This document shows positions 19,770 to 32,289 of a DNA stretch of 35,000 bases, one piece after another. Positions within the stretch are counted from its first letter, which is position 1, and each line of letters opens with the position of its first letter. A model generated the notes under the pieces. It saw nothing but the letters and a program-made list of their open reading frames with translations. It was not told the DNA's origin and did not search any database. Location: positions 1 to 35,000 of the forward strand of contig ADNK01000673.1 in NCBI GenBank assembly GCA_000320545.1, in the 5' to 3' direction. The position numbers were made by a program, and so were the translations under genes. The stretch is from Bigelowiella natans CCMP2755 (Eukaryota; Cercozoa; Chlorarachniophyceae).

Positions 19770-22656
19770 TCAGAGTTGACACGTGTCACAATCCTTTTCA
19801 TTGTCCCACAAAGAGCCCCACAGCTTCATGACTTTCGTTGTCTTCATGTCCATCAAGCTGCGTAGCTGTGAGATTTCCAAGTCACCTTGGGTACATGCAT
19901 CTCCAGAGCAGAAGGAGACTGCGTGCTGTCGAGGTAGCTCCATGGCGCGCTTGAGCTGCCATGGCCCTGCGCCGCCTTCACGGTAGCAAACATAGGTGCT
20001 GTGGAGCATCGAGACTGGGAAATCATCCGGGACAGACTGATTGGCGAAGTCTTGCGACAACGAGATTCGGAATGAGCTTGGATACGACAGAAGCTTGGCA
20101 AGGGGTGGGGTCAGGATGTCCACATCAAGCCCCTTGTATTCCCGCGATGCGAATTTGACTAATGAAGCTGTAGTAACATCGCGATACTGCTCAAATGCAA
20201 GCTCCTTGCACACAGCAGGTGCTGGAGAAGCGGAAGCTATCTTGGTATCAATGACGGACTGAATGAGCCCCAACGTATGGGAGTGCGACCGCAGAGGATC
20301 GAAGCTTCTCTTGAAGAGCGAAGACAGCGAACGCATAGCGGCCTCGAGTCTACCAGTATCCTCTTGAGAGGCCTTTCTGCCCATCCGCGAATGCAAGAAA
20401 CGTGTATGGCCTATCATGGATAGCGCTTGACGGGAAAGTGAGAATGGCAAGTCGTCGATAGCGGCTCCAAGCTCATTCTTGACTTCGTCGAGCCCCTCAT
20501 GCGATAGCCAGAACTGTCCCGTCTTGCCATCCCGTAGCTTCACGGAGTCAGCCGCAGCGTGAATCATACGCGTAGGGACGTCACTCACGAGCATCACGTC
20601 CTGGTGCGACTCCAGGGCCTCCATTGAAGCCTCGTAGGCTTTTCGCAGCATATTCTCGGACAACTCCGTGGCATCACTCACCAGGGAAGTCGACTCATCA
20701 AGGAATTCAACGTGGCCGTGACAATTTAGGTAGTCCCCGACGGATCCGATGACTTTGTTCATGACCATGAGCTGCTGCTTGTAGACAGAGACGTAGCTGG
20801 ACACCTGCGCATGCATGTGATTCCAGAGCTGCGAGAGTCCCAAGAGGGAGCCCTGAAGGCTCTGGCGTTCCATCTTAGCACGGTTCACCAACACCTCGTT
20901 TGTAAGCAGGTCGAGCTTCCAATTTAAGGCGCTGGATACAGACATCTCTCCCCGCTTGCTGAGTCCCTGCACATCGCGATAGAGGCGCTGGCCCCTTTTT
21001 TTGAGGTCATGAATGCCGGTATGAATGTCGTCGAGCAGTACCAAACGCACCCCGATCGTGCTATTGATTCTTGCAGAGGTCTCTCGGACCTGGGTACGGA
21101 TGAGGCTGGCGCCAAGTCCTTTGCTGCGAGACTGACTCTGACGCTGATTGGAAAGCGCATGTGCCCTTCCTAGAATAGTATCCAGTCTCTCCAGACTTCG
21201 CACGAGCGTCTCGCTCGCATCCCGTGGATTTTGACTGGATTTCAGCGCAGAGTGGGTCGATGCGATGAGCTCGATTGCCTTGCTGACGCCGCCCTCATAC
21301 TCCTTCGCCGCATTCAAGTCGACTTGGTCCAGGGTAGTAGTAGCAGCGGCTACTTCTGGCTGTAGATATTTAGCAAGAGTCTTTGAAAGCTTGGCGTGCA
21401 GGGCGTGTGGCGATGGGATGGCCATATCGGCATGTCGTCGAGTAGCATCATCTTAGCCTTGTTTTTAGCGTTGATCTTTGCCACCTCGGTCTCCATTTTG
21501 TTCATAACGACCTGCGAATAGTAGTTCATGAGCATGTCGGAGTTCTTCACAATATTCTGGTTGGACTTCGCAATGTTCCTGATCACGGCGCTCGTTCCCG
21601 CCTTCACCGCATCCTTGACGCAGTGGAGGTCGCACAATATCCTGAGCACACTCACTTGGAGCGGGTTGCAGTCTTCATAACTCTCTTTACTGTCTTTAAA
21701 CTCTCGGTACTTCGCGGGGACTTCAGCCAGTCCCTCCCACATCTCGGACGCTAGGTCAGCAACGCCTTCGCACATATCTCCGTACTTAATAGACAAACCG
21801 AAGAAGGGACCTGCAAGGCCACCCCCTCCTCCCACCTCTTTGTCCGGAAGAAACTTGCATCCAAACTTCCCAATGGCGGTGCCAAGCTTCATACTCGCCT
21901 TGACGGCGCCAAGGGCAAGGAGATACGTATGCATCTCGTAGTCTCGTTTCAGATCCTCTGAATGGCATTCGTTCATTGTTTCGTAATTGAGGCCAGGGCC
22001 CCCATCCTTGCCGTGGCGCTTCCATGTAGTGCTTGCAAGGAGGGCGCAGGCACTGCCTTTGTCGAATATCTCTGTGGCCTCCTTGAATTTATCATTCTCG
22101 ATCGCGGCACATCCCTCGCTGTACTTGGGCTTCTCTGTCTTGAACTTGATGAGCGTTGGCTTCTGCGGAACGGAGGCGCCAAGGCCATTTGGGGGCGGCA
22201 TAACACCCCCGGTCATTCCTTTGCCAGACATGACTCCCAGCTCGATAACGGAGAAAGGCAGGCCCTTCTTGCTCTCGAGCAGCCAGTCCACAGAGAATGG
22301 ATGCTCAGCATGTCGGTGAGGCTGCGTGCACTTTCGGTCGCCGCCACTGGCGGGGATCAGGCACCAGGAGTTAAGACTCTTGTCGAAGAGCAGCTCCGAC
22401 CTTTTCACTGTCGCTACTTCCGGCTTGGGATATGGTGTAGGGTATGAGGTCGGATAGTTCGTTGGGTACCTGAGGCAGCAGAGAGTCGTCATCGATATGA
22501 TTGAGGACGCCATATGTCGTGTCTATCGCTTTTGGCTCATCTGTACTCTTCCACGCCACGATCATCATCATCATCATCATCGCTATATAGAAACATTAGT
22601 ATTACCGTGTAGGCTGCTTGCTCGGGTAACGCGTTGGGTATGCTGTGATATGGTGA

Positions 22657-22738
<82 letters not shown>

Positions 22739-24468
22739 ATTTTTTTATTGAACGAAGTGTTGCAATTTGAAAGAGAAAAGTATGCCTTTCAGAAGATAAA
22801 TGAAACATCGAGCACCAAAATTTCGAATTCAAGCGCATTGCCCGACAGAAGCTGGGGGGGGGGGGGGGGGGGGATTCGATGCGATACTAACCACCCATAT
22901 CATCTTTCTTAGTTACCTGTCGGATACTTCGTCGGGTATTTAGTAGGATAGCGGGTGGACTTTCCTACGAGAGTCTGCGCAAATGCAGTCTGTTCGTCGT
23001 GCTCCTTAGCCGTAGAAACAGCCGCATCCGTGTCAGGGGCCACATCTGGCGACCCTTCTTCCTCGGTCATTCCCTTCTCCGCGCCCCCAAGCTGAATGAG
23101 GCTCACGAGATTGTTCTTTGAGTAGGTGGAGCTCTGCTTAAACCGAGGGCGGAGTAGGTCGTCGTAGCCGGTGGGGCAGTAAATCCCCTCGTCGCTGCTG
23201 AAGCCGCTGATGGGCTCTGCTTCCGAAAGAACAAGACCGCTGTAGAACGGATACATGCAGCACGTGACGGCTATCTTCGTATTCGTCGACGTTCGGTCGG
23301 CCTGGAATCCGGTGACAATGCTCCGCGAGGGGCACTTGATGGGCTTCTTGATATTCAGGACAGACGTGACCGGGTCGAACGAGGCGTGCGAGTGCTGGAA
23401 GCGGATCTGCGTGCACTCGCCGAGGCCAGGAAGAGGGTTGCACAGGGCCGTGAACTGCGTTGGGCTGTTCTGCTTCAGCGAGTACATCGCCTCGCCCTTC
23501 CTGCACATGACGCTCAAGGAGTCGTCGTACTTGATTTCGACTACGGGCAAGGACTTCGCCTTGCTGGACCGCGCGCGCTGCACGCATGTCGACTGCTTAC
23601 CGAGCTTGTTCAGGAAGCCCGTTGAGCCCGAGCACGCCCAGCCAGAGCTGCTCGACGACGCCGCTCGAGTCTCCTCCTGCTTGGCCACCCTTGCGAAAGC
23701 CTCGTTGGGCAGTAGCATGACCTTGTCATCGCCAGAGGGGAAGCTGGTGGGGAACTTCGTCGGAACTTGAGAGGGGGCCCGGGAGGGGTACTTGGTCGGG
23801 TATTGTGTGGGATATTTTGTTTTTTTCGCCTTCGCTGATAAGACTTGATCAAACTCCCCAGTCTCCTCTTCCTTATCTGCCAGAGATGTTGCGGGTGAAG
23901 GCTTTTCTGCGCCATTCTCGATCTCCTCCTCTTCCTCTCCGTCCTCCTCAGCCAGGGAGACGACGTCATCATCCGGCTCTGCGAGGAGAGAGGTCTTCGT
24001 TGCGAACGCTGGCGTGAGTTGGCACCTGCGCAGGGTGAGGACGTCTAAGTACGCCTTAGACCCCATTGGGTAGTCGCGCACCGCCAGGCACTTTCCACCC
24101 GAGGTGTCTGAGAGCTGCATGCTCGAGGTGCCGTCGAGATCCATAGACCAGCTGAATGACTTGAGGCTGGGCCTTGACATGATCACGATTGAGCGCCCCG
24201 ATTCCACCTCTATCCAGCTAGGGTACTCGCTGGAAGTAGCCATGAAAAGGCCGATTCGACGGCCTCCCATAAACAGCAGCTCCTCCATCGATCCTGACTT
24301 CATCTCAATGGCCTTCTGCGCCGCATTGAAAACTTGCACGCAGCCCGCGCACTGGAGATTCGTGAGCCCCACTGCGCCGGTGCTATCGCGCCATTCGCCG
24401 TCCATGCAGACCACGGTGCCGTCAGCTCCCTTCTGCAAAGGATTCGAGACAGAAATAAGTGAACAAAA

Positions 24469-24510
<42 letters not shown>

Positions 24511-26633
24511 TATGTATATGCTTTACTGATCGCTTACGTTCGTCAAGAGCGTGTAGCTATCGTCGCACGAAGCAGAGAGCTGTGCGCCATGAGGAAAGGT
24601 CTCCGGCATCTTGCGCTTCGTCTCCTGGGTCGTCGTGATCATATACTCGCAGCGTGCGCATTTCTCCAATTCGGAGTCGCCCATGAGTTGGTTGAAGTCG
24701 CACTGATTGATCAGGTGCTCCCAGTAGCAGCTCTTGTAGCGATGGCCTTGGCCGGTAAGAAGTGCCCTCCTGCGGACCTCATGCCAGCACTTCTCGGGCG
24801 AGGCGATGTGGCAAAGGCGCTCGCTGCCGGCAGGCTTGAAGACCCCGTAGAGGTTCACGATGGCGCCGAGATCGATGCGCGTCATATACTGGCAGTCGCT
24901 GAACAGCAGACACATCCTCCCGCCATCGCCCTCCATCTCGCCGAAGTAGCGGCAGGTGGGGTCGTCGTTGCAGCTGAGCGCGCACGACTGCGAATCGGTG
25001 ATCTGGTTGATGAGGAACCTCTGGTCGCACATGTGCGGCCCGGACCACAGCAGCACCGGCTTCGGGATGAACTTGTTGAAGGACATCCCGGGCCCCATCG
25101 AGCCAACGGCCGCGGCTTCGTACGAGTCGACGTCCACCGGCGCGTTGTCCCCCCACTCCTCGAAGAAGCACTCGCAGGGATGGAGGTAGTAGTCGTCCTC
25201 GGTTACAGTGGTCGGGTCGTCAAAACGGAAGACCGTGAATTTGTCATCCACCGCGGAGCTCTTTCCTTTCACCACGCCCCTCTCCTTCTCTTGATCTTCG
25301 GAGTCGGGCTGGGGCTCGCTGTTCCCGGCCTCATCTTCCGTGCTGCTCTTTGTCTTTGATGGGTCCTCGTCGACGAGGGGCGAAATGCACCCCTTTCCCA
25401 TCGGCTGAATGCTGACGGCAACATCGTTCGAAACGCCGAGCACTTTGCTGAATAGCGATGCTACAGGAACCTTTGGGCGTGAGGGATAGGTGTAAGTAAT
25501 GATAATGACGACGACCACCCACCAACCCCCCCCCCACACACACACACGCGCGCGCGCGCGCGATCGGCAACCTATGATTACATATTAACAACTTCGCGCG
25601 GGAAGGAAAACATTGTCGTACCGAATCCATCACAACCCGCGGCACGATACTGGCTGTGGGGGAGCTTGACTGGTCCGAAGTCGGCTGCTGCGTCGGCTGT
25701 CGAGAGGTTGGATTTGGAGTGGGCCTCGGATAAGTGGGCTTATTCGTTGGGGCGAGGGTCGGCTTCATCGTCGGGGAGGGCCCGCCGTACGACAACATCT
25801 TGATGGTCGCGGAGGCAGGCTCGTACCACGTGTCCCCGGCGAACACCTGCCATCAATAGGGAGGAGAACACGTGCAGGTTAGAGGGGGGGGAAGGCGCTG
25901 GGAGGCTGGTCATTTTGCGGCTAGCAGCGGTCGACGACAGCGGCGGTTATAGGACGGAGATGGAAGTGCAGAAAATGATGATAAATATATGTGAGGTATT
26001 CATTTAATTTTACATTGAGGAGGTTCCCCGCTGGATACGGCGTCCCGCTGAGCTTCGTCTTACACACGCTCTGGTTATCGTAGAACACCTCCATGCTACT
26101 GTCCGGCCTCACCTCGACCCTTACTCTCACAAATCGATTCAGGGGGAGAGGGTTTTTGGGATCACATCCGTCGTTGCCATTCTTTGAGGTACCTATGGAG
26201 AAAGAGAAGAAATAGGGAGAGGTGGAGGCATAATCAGGCTCGATTTGACGGCGACGTTGGCTGGATTGTGTAGTGGATAAGATCAAATTCTTACCAGTCC
26301 GTATGTGGAGCTTCGTTGTGCCGGGGGCGGCCCAGATGCCAGGGACGCGGTCCCCGTTGTTACAGCAGTTGTTCTTTGTCGTCATGTGCACGATGCTGCC
26401 CCATGCGGCGATCTTAGCGTGGAATTGGATATCAAGTTCTAAGCTGTAGTATCCGAGCGAAGTCACGACTCCGATCTTCTCGTCCTTTGTTAGTACCGTC
26501 CTAAATGTGCGCGCGTACGCCGGTTTAGAGTGGAACGATTTCACAATATATGCTCATCTAGAGGTCTTCGCTTGGCTGTCACCGTTTCAGGCGCCACCGC
26601 ACACAACCACCCCCCATCGTTCTTCTCTCCTCG

Positions 26634-26668
<35 letters not shown>

Positions 26669-27088
26669 CACGGCAAGAAGCGTGCGGAAAATGATACTTA
26701 CGTTCTCCCTTCCAGCATATCAGTAGGGTCGAGGCGCTTGTTCGGATCATTCTTGCGGTAGGACAGGTCCTTCAGCATTGCGTTGGGCGATTCGTGCCAG
26801 GGGTCGCCAGCGTACACGGTGACGATGGTGCCTGCAGGGTAGATGGCCCCGGGCATCTTCCTCGTGCACACTTGCTTTCCATCGTAGAAGATCTTCACGG
26901 TGCTGAACTGGTCGACCTCCATCTTGATGGAGTAGTAGCGGTTGAAGCCGAGGGACTCAGTCGGGTCGCAGCCGTCGTTGCCGTTAGAGCTAGTTCCGGT
27001 ACGGAAGTGGAGCTGGCTCGTCCCTGGCTTCACCCATACCGCGGGCACCTGTAATGGCGGGTTTAGTCACAGGATCGTCGTCAATACA

Positions 27089-27140
<52 letters not shown>

Positions 27141-30100
27141 TTAACAAGGAGGGTCAGGTATGGGCATTTATGTGTAGGGGAGGGGTATAGAGAGGGGGGG
27201 GGGGGAGGGGGAGGAGAGAGAGACATGTGTGTCTAGATCTACGAGAATTATAAATTACTCGGTCGCCGTTCTTGCAGCAGTTATCCTTGGTCGTCAGGTG
27301 CACGATGCTTCCCCACCCCTTCACGACTCCCTTCAGTTTAAGCTTGAACTCGAGGATGTACGGGCCTACCGTCCTCACGTACCCGCGGTTGACATTCACG
27401 CCGGGCCGCACCTCCTGGCTGTTTAGGATGTTGGAAGGGTTCGCATGCCCGGGCTCCAGCCCCATGTTGGCGCTGTGCGTCGAGGCGAACGAGGCGGTGC
27501 TCTCTGGAAATTCAACAACTTTGCCGCCCTCCTTCATTGGAACACCCTCAGTGCTGACGCTGGCCTCTTCCGGAGCAGATTCTTCGGACGAGTCTTCTGA
27601 GTCTTCCTGAACCTCTTCCAGCTCGGGGTCCTCCGTGGTTGCTGGACCTGCACCGTCGCTCAGCACGGTGATGGCGTCTGTAGCGTTCCCGCTGCTCTCT
27701 TCGAGCTTGACCGGCGGAGTCACAGTGATGGCAGAGGCGCCCAGAACGACAATGTCGGGGGCGGAGACCAGATCTCCGAGGATGCACGCTTCCACCTCGC
27801 CGTGCATCTCCACGTATGCTTTCTCGATGTCCACAAGGTCGTCCTTCTTGAGGCTGGCCTTGCGCACGACCCACCCGGTGTTGGTGTCCGTGCAGCCAGC
27901 GGGGAGGGCGTCGAGCTTGGTTCGGTCGTAGCGCATCAGGTAGAAGGTGTCGTCGAGGTGTAGCCCCTGCATCACGTAGATGGGCTGCGCCAAGGCCTTG
28001 CTCTCCTTCAAAAGAGGGCAGTAGAGGCCGGAGAGGTACGCCTGCTTGTCGAACTTCGCCTGCACGCAGGTCTGGTGCACCTGGCAGTTGTCCACTTTCA
28101 CGTTGGCTAGCGGGCCCTTGAGCGCGTGTCCGCTCTTGTGAGGAACGTCATCAGTCACCACTGCGAGCTCGTAGCACCGCTTCTCCTTCGGGACGAAGTT
28201 GTAGCCGGCGCAGGCCGGGCTCAGCGTGCATGCGTGCTTGCACGCAGTTTCCGAGTCGGAGGAATTACCCCGCGGCGATTTCAAGCGCGCGACCCAGCCC
28301 TCAGGACTCTTGAATCCGGCCGCGTCAACCCAGCAGTGGTCGTTGTCCACCTGAATGACGAGCTTGCTCTTTGCTTTGACGAGTCTGACCTGCTGAGCGA
28401 TCTCCGCGCTTGGAAGCGCCCCGTATACGTCGCAGGCGACGGTAAAGGAGGCGCGGCCTTTAACAGCTGGCATGAAGGCCCGCAGGCCGACGTGCGGGGA
28501 GCCGGAGAGCTCTCCGGTCATTGGCTGCACGTTGACGATGGGGAGGCCGTGGATGGTGAGGTCACCAGTGGACAGCTCGTACACCACCGGATGGTTCGTG
28601 GAGCTGATGCAATCGAGGTTGACGGAGAACATATTCCATGGCTTCTTGACTTTGCCGCTGGCGGCGTCCTTGTACCCCAGTTGCAACTGGGAGACCAGAG
28701 GCTGGCCTACCGTGACTCGAAGCGCGCTCGTAGGGTAGAAGTCTATATCTTGGGGCGGAACAGGGGGGTACGCGAAGATCTGATGATGGAAATCGGTTCA
28801 AAGGAAATGATAAGTTGACATCGCAAATCGAAGGTGGTCATATTATCTCAGTATCTATAGATTATAAGGGCGCAACCTTGACGTCCAGGTGGTGGATGGT
28901 TTTGGTGTCGTCAGTCGCTACGATGTGGCATTGTGACGAGTAGTACTCCTCGTTGCCGGACGGCGTACTCGCCTTGTCAGAAGCCGCGCGCCCTCCCTTG
29001 TAGTTGTAAAACAACTTGGCGTACTTGGTGCTCGTCATGTTTGCTCCGAGAGAGATGTCCCCCGTCACAGGATCCAATTCGATGAAAGAGGCAGGCGCGC
29101 ACGTGATTTTGTACTGCGGGCTCTTAGCTTTGAACTTGCTTGACCAAGTCGCCCTGTAGGTCCGCATGAAGCTGGCCTCGTCAAATATCATTGCCTTGAC
29201 AACAGCCTGCGAGGGATCATCAGCAGCCTTGTAGCCGAACGCCTTGGTCGAAATCTTCACCTTAGTCTTAAACTGCCGGTAGTCCCAGTTCAGCGGGCTA
29301 TTCAGGTTCCCGACCTTCGGCGCGAGCGCGCTGACCTCGCAAGTGGCATCGAAGGGCTCCTCGGTGAATGGAAAACCGGATATGACACCGGTGTTGCCGT
29401 CGAGGGTAAGTCCGTATTTCTCCAGATCGCACCCAGGACTAAGGACGTACTTGTTCGCAGTCCGTGGGTACGGTTCGGCGAGGAAATTCTCCCCGGCAAG
29501 GCCGATGCCGTTCGCGCGAGTGAGCACATATTCGAAAGGGGTCCCCGAGTGAATGCCGCCGCCACAGGCGCAGCACGCGTCGGCAGCTGAGAGATGCTGA
29601 TAGACCTTACTCGCCTTAAGCTCGTTTCCCTTGGTCGGTGCTCCGTTCCGGCACCAGCCGTTGGTTACGTAAGACGCGCACGAGTGGCCCTCTACGTCAA
29701 CGAAGGAATGCACGTTGGTGCATTTGACACAGTTGCTTGCCATCTGGGTGAAGCCGCCGAGACACTTAGTGCACTCTCCGTTGAAAAACGTTGCGCATCC
29801 ACTGCATACCAGTGAGGAATTGACCTTATGAAAATCGAGAGGGCAGCAGCTTTGCTTTACGGATCCCCCCTCGAACGAATAAAGCAACATCGTGTCCTCA
29901 ACAGCGCAAGAGCACTGACTGCTTGGGCTCTTGTTGTCCGCGCAGGCATACGCTACACCTGCTTCAGCTTCAGTGCGGGTAGCCGTGGAAATGGATTCTG
30001 GAGAAAAATACGTCAGTCCATCAGAGACATCACTTAACATGATTTTGGACATAAAAACACGATGCCAAATAACCTTGAAAGTAGCCGGCTGGGCAAGATT

Positions 30101-30308
30101 CGAAATTTCTCTGTTGTCCGGGGACAGTCGAGGCTACTAGCGTGAAGTTCTTCGCCTTTTCGAGGGGCCGCATTTGGCGTACATCTTCATTTACAATCCT
30201 ATTGCTCGGTTCATTCATCAAGGCTAATGTGGAGAGTCCTGAGAGCAACATCACCCCTAATGGTAGCGGTGACATTGCACCAGCAGGAATAGCCATCCTG
30301 CTTCGCAT
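19770..30308 (-). CDS. Giant secreted multidomain protein (about 2974 residues) with lectin-like repeats and YPT linkers
   Basis: Twelve exons with GT-AG borders and closing phases: 30308-30074, 29997-28877, 28779-27259, 27048-26702, 26500-26295, 26192-26014, 25846-25622, 25470-24538, 24432-22917, 22642-22606, 22469-21485, 21389-19770. Exon 1 begins with a signal peptide (MRSRMAIPAGAMSPLPLGVM, then LLSGLSTLAL). Exon 2 has Cys-rich EGF/TNFR-like repeats and an Ig-like He_PIG motif (YGLTLDGNTGVISGFPF). Exon 3 has a PAN/apple-like motif (SETACKHACTLSPACAGYNF). Exons 3-7 carry two tandem lectin/LamG-like repeats. Exon 8 has a second PAN-like motif (DSQSCALSCNDDPTCRYFG). PT/YPT-rich linkers lie in exons 7, 9, 10 and 11. 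The C-terminal 540 residues are largely helical, ending CDTCQL. No transmembrane segment after the signal peptide is obvious. Likely extracellular or cell-surface, possibly carbohydrate-binding; the exact function is unknown. The last junction (21390-21484) is the weakest part of the model. Confidence 0.75.
22560..22873. repeat. Clustered simple repeats in introns 9 and 10 of the secreted-protein gene
   Basis: In order: (ATC)n at 22560-22580 in intron 10, then (CA)n at about 22660-22697, (GA)n at about 22699-22736 and a G-run at 22854-22873 in intron 9. A 37-base coding exon (22642-22606) lies just beside them. Confidence 0.95.
24472..24504. repeat. (TA)n microsatellite in intron 8 of the secreted-protein gene
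   Basis: A pure TA run within the short intron between exons 24538 and 24432. Confidence 0.95.
25526..25562. repeat. C-run, (CA)n and (CG)n compound repeat in intron 7 of the secreted-protein gene
   Basis: A run of C followed by CA and then alternating CG. Alternating CG/CA tracts can adopt Z-DNA; here they lie between exons 25622 and 25470. Confidence 0.9.
26635..26667. repeat. (CA)n microsatellite in intron 4 of the secreted-protein gene
   Basis: A CA dinucleotide run between exons 26702 and 26500. Confidence 0.95.
27094..27210. repeat. (TA)n plus G-rich tract in intron 3 of the secreted-protein gene
   Basis: TA run at 27094-27138 followed by a G-rich tract at about 27193-27210, in the intron between exons 27259 and 27048. 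Confidence 0.95.
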
Positions 30309-30953
30309 GACCTCCTGATCAGCCCCTTTCCAAATTTGGACCAGCAACATCCAATATCGGTGCAAAACCTCTTCCGAATATCTCCAATTATAGCATTATT
30401 TGAATCTACGACATGAGCAAATAGCCATACCAATACGAATATCTCTGTATTTGGAGACAGCAATCATCGGGGATTCGGTCTCAATGAAATCGGTCTTTTC
30501 CATGTCTCATTTCTACAGTTACTTTTTTTTATCCGTGAACATGGCCGTTTCCGCTTTTTGTTCTTTCTTACAACGGACTCCCGGTATTTTGCATAAGTTT
30601 TTATAAATCGATGTTATTTCTAATTTACGACAATGATTTTTCCATTAAAAAGTAAAACAGTCCATTGTCGATGTCGCAGAGATTTTTAGGCGTGATTTTC
30701 CTCCGAAAACTACGTCTGGCCAGACCCGACCCCACCCTTCGGTTATACTCTGGTAACGTGCCCGATGGGCGAGGGCCGGGCGAGGGGATTGGATTGTCAC
30801 GAGCATTCCAAACTTAGAGAGCGCATCGCGATCACATCATCCCTTTTCCCTACCCGCAGTTCGGAAAGCCTATTCTGCGAAATATGATAAGTAACCCTTC
30901 CGTTTTTTGTTCGTGGTGGTTTCGTGCTCAGATCTGGAGACAAAGCTGCGGCG
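30309..30953. promoter_or_regulatory. Divergent upstream region of the secreted-protein and EF-hand-like genes
   Basis: The 645 bases between the two start codons must hold both 5' UTRs and promoters. The left half is AT-rich and the right half GC-richer (around 30715-30790). I see no named promoter element or conserved operator. Confidence 0.5.
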
Positions 30954-31726
30954 ATGGGGAATGCGCTGGAGGGCTTCAAAGGGAAGAAGGTAACCCCCCC
31001 CACGCCCCCTCCCCCTCTTTATCTTATTCTTCTCCTCATCTCTTGAATTTTTTGTGGTTCGACGGATTAGAAGGCTAGGAGGGTCGTGGAAACTCTTGAT
31101 TGACCTGCGATTTAATGATTCTTTCCTCTAAAATCCTATACGACTTGCTGTGGTGCGCAACTTAGTTGAAGGAGGCTACCAGGATAAGTGCTGAAGCAGG
31201 GGTGCATACGCGATAGCTTGACTCACAAATCTGCTTGCAGTATTGCTCAATGCATTCCCAATATATGTTTACATGTGCATATTCGTAATTCGTCTAGTCT
31301 TTTTTTCTTTCCTCCCTGCTTTCTTCAATGCTGGCGACACTAACAGCGCGCAAAACAAAATAACGCAGCCTGTTTCGAACTGGGATGTGGCGACGATTAA
31401 GGCGGCCTTCAAAAAGGCTGAGAAAGCCCAGACCGGTGCGAGAGAATCCTGTGGAAAAGCAGCGCTCTGCGTACAGATATTATAGTAACACTTCCCCTTG
31501 CTTGTCAAATATTCGCAGGCCTCGGATACTCACTCTCAAGGCTGCTGATGAAGGAGTACATATTCTAATTTGATGGCTGATTTGGTGCACAACGGTTTAC
31601 TGTTTTGGCGCGCATACTCACAGAGTGTTGGAGTTGTCTGAGGAGAGCTACGACATGCTGGTCAAGTGTTGGCGCAAAAATGGGGTACTCCGAAAGCTCG
31701 GATATTGTATAGTATATATATATTTA

Positions 31727-31795
<69 letters not shown>

Positions 31796-32250
31796 ATGTG
31801 TGTGCATCTGTGCGTCGTGTGTTGTGTGCGTGTGTGTGTGTGTGTGTATGTGTGTGTGTGTGTGTGTGTGCGTGAATCGCTGTAGGTCATCTCGGGATCA
31901 AAGGGGTTGCGCGTTTTACTTCGTTCCCTATCTCTACGAAAGAGATGCATTCATTCGTAGGAGAACCGCATAGTCGCACGACCAACAATGCCAGACACAC
32001 CGCACGCCCTCCCCCCCCATTCCAGTATTCCTCACTCGACCTAAATTTGCCCAGTATGGTGTTCTCTGCCGCCTAGTCATCGCTCGTCGAATATGGTTTC
32101 TTTCTCACCCCTCGTGCGTTCATATCTGCAGATACCTGGACTATTACATGTATCATTACGTGCCAAAGGTGCGCTCGCCTTTTCTCTCGCCCGCGCGCCA
32201 CGCATCATGCCTTATGATACATTCAACACGTGTATGTATCTCCGCATACC

Positions 32251-32289
<39 letters not shown>

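Larger units (their letters stand above)
25622..28050 (-). other. Tandem lectin/LamG-like repeat region
   Basis: Two copies share a long pattern. Copy 1 (about 27330-26730): WGSIVHLTTKDNCCKNGDRV, WVKPGTSQLHFRTGTSSNGN, VKIFYDGKQVC, IYPAGTIVTVYAGDPWHES. Copy 2 (about 26460-25790): WGSIVHMTTKNNCCNNGDRV, WAAPGTTKLHIRTG, MEVFYDNQSVC, PYPAGNLLNVFAGDTWYEP. The beta-strand-rich alternation and the FYDG/N turn resemble concanavalin-like jelly-roll (LamG or lectin) domains. In both copies an intron falls after the CCxNGDRV region or close by, consistent with exon duplication. The part at 27330-28050 upstream of copy 1 is an acidic Ser/Glu linker and preceding sequence. Confidence 0.65.

Noticed and set aside
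22497-22751. Frame with (HT)n and (RE)n repeats
   Set aside because: Translation of CA and GA microsatellites in introns 9 and 10 of the secreted-protein gene.
24589-25359. A 256-codon open frame on the plus strand
   Set aside because: It lies wholly antisense to exon 8 of the secreted-protein gene, which has Cys patterns and phase-matched splice sites. The frame is a shadow of GC-rich codons and has no domain.
28126-28818. A 230-codon open frame on the plus strand
   Set aside because: Antisense to exon 3 of the secreted-protein gene, with low-complexity Arg/Val/Ala content and no domain.
31625-31950. Frames coding long Tyr-Ile or Thr-His runs on both strands
   Set aside because: They are translations of (TA)n and (CA)n/(TG)n microsatellites in an intron.
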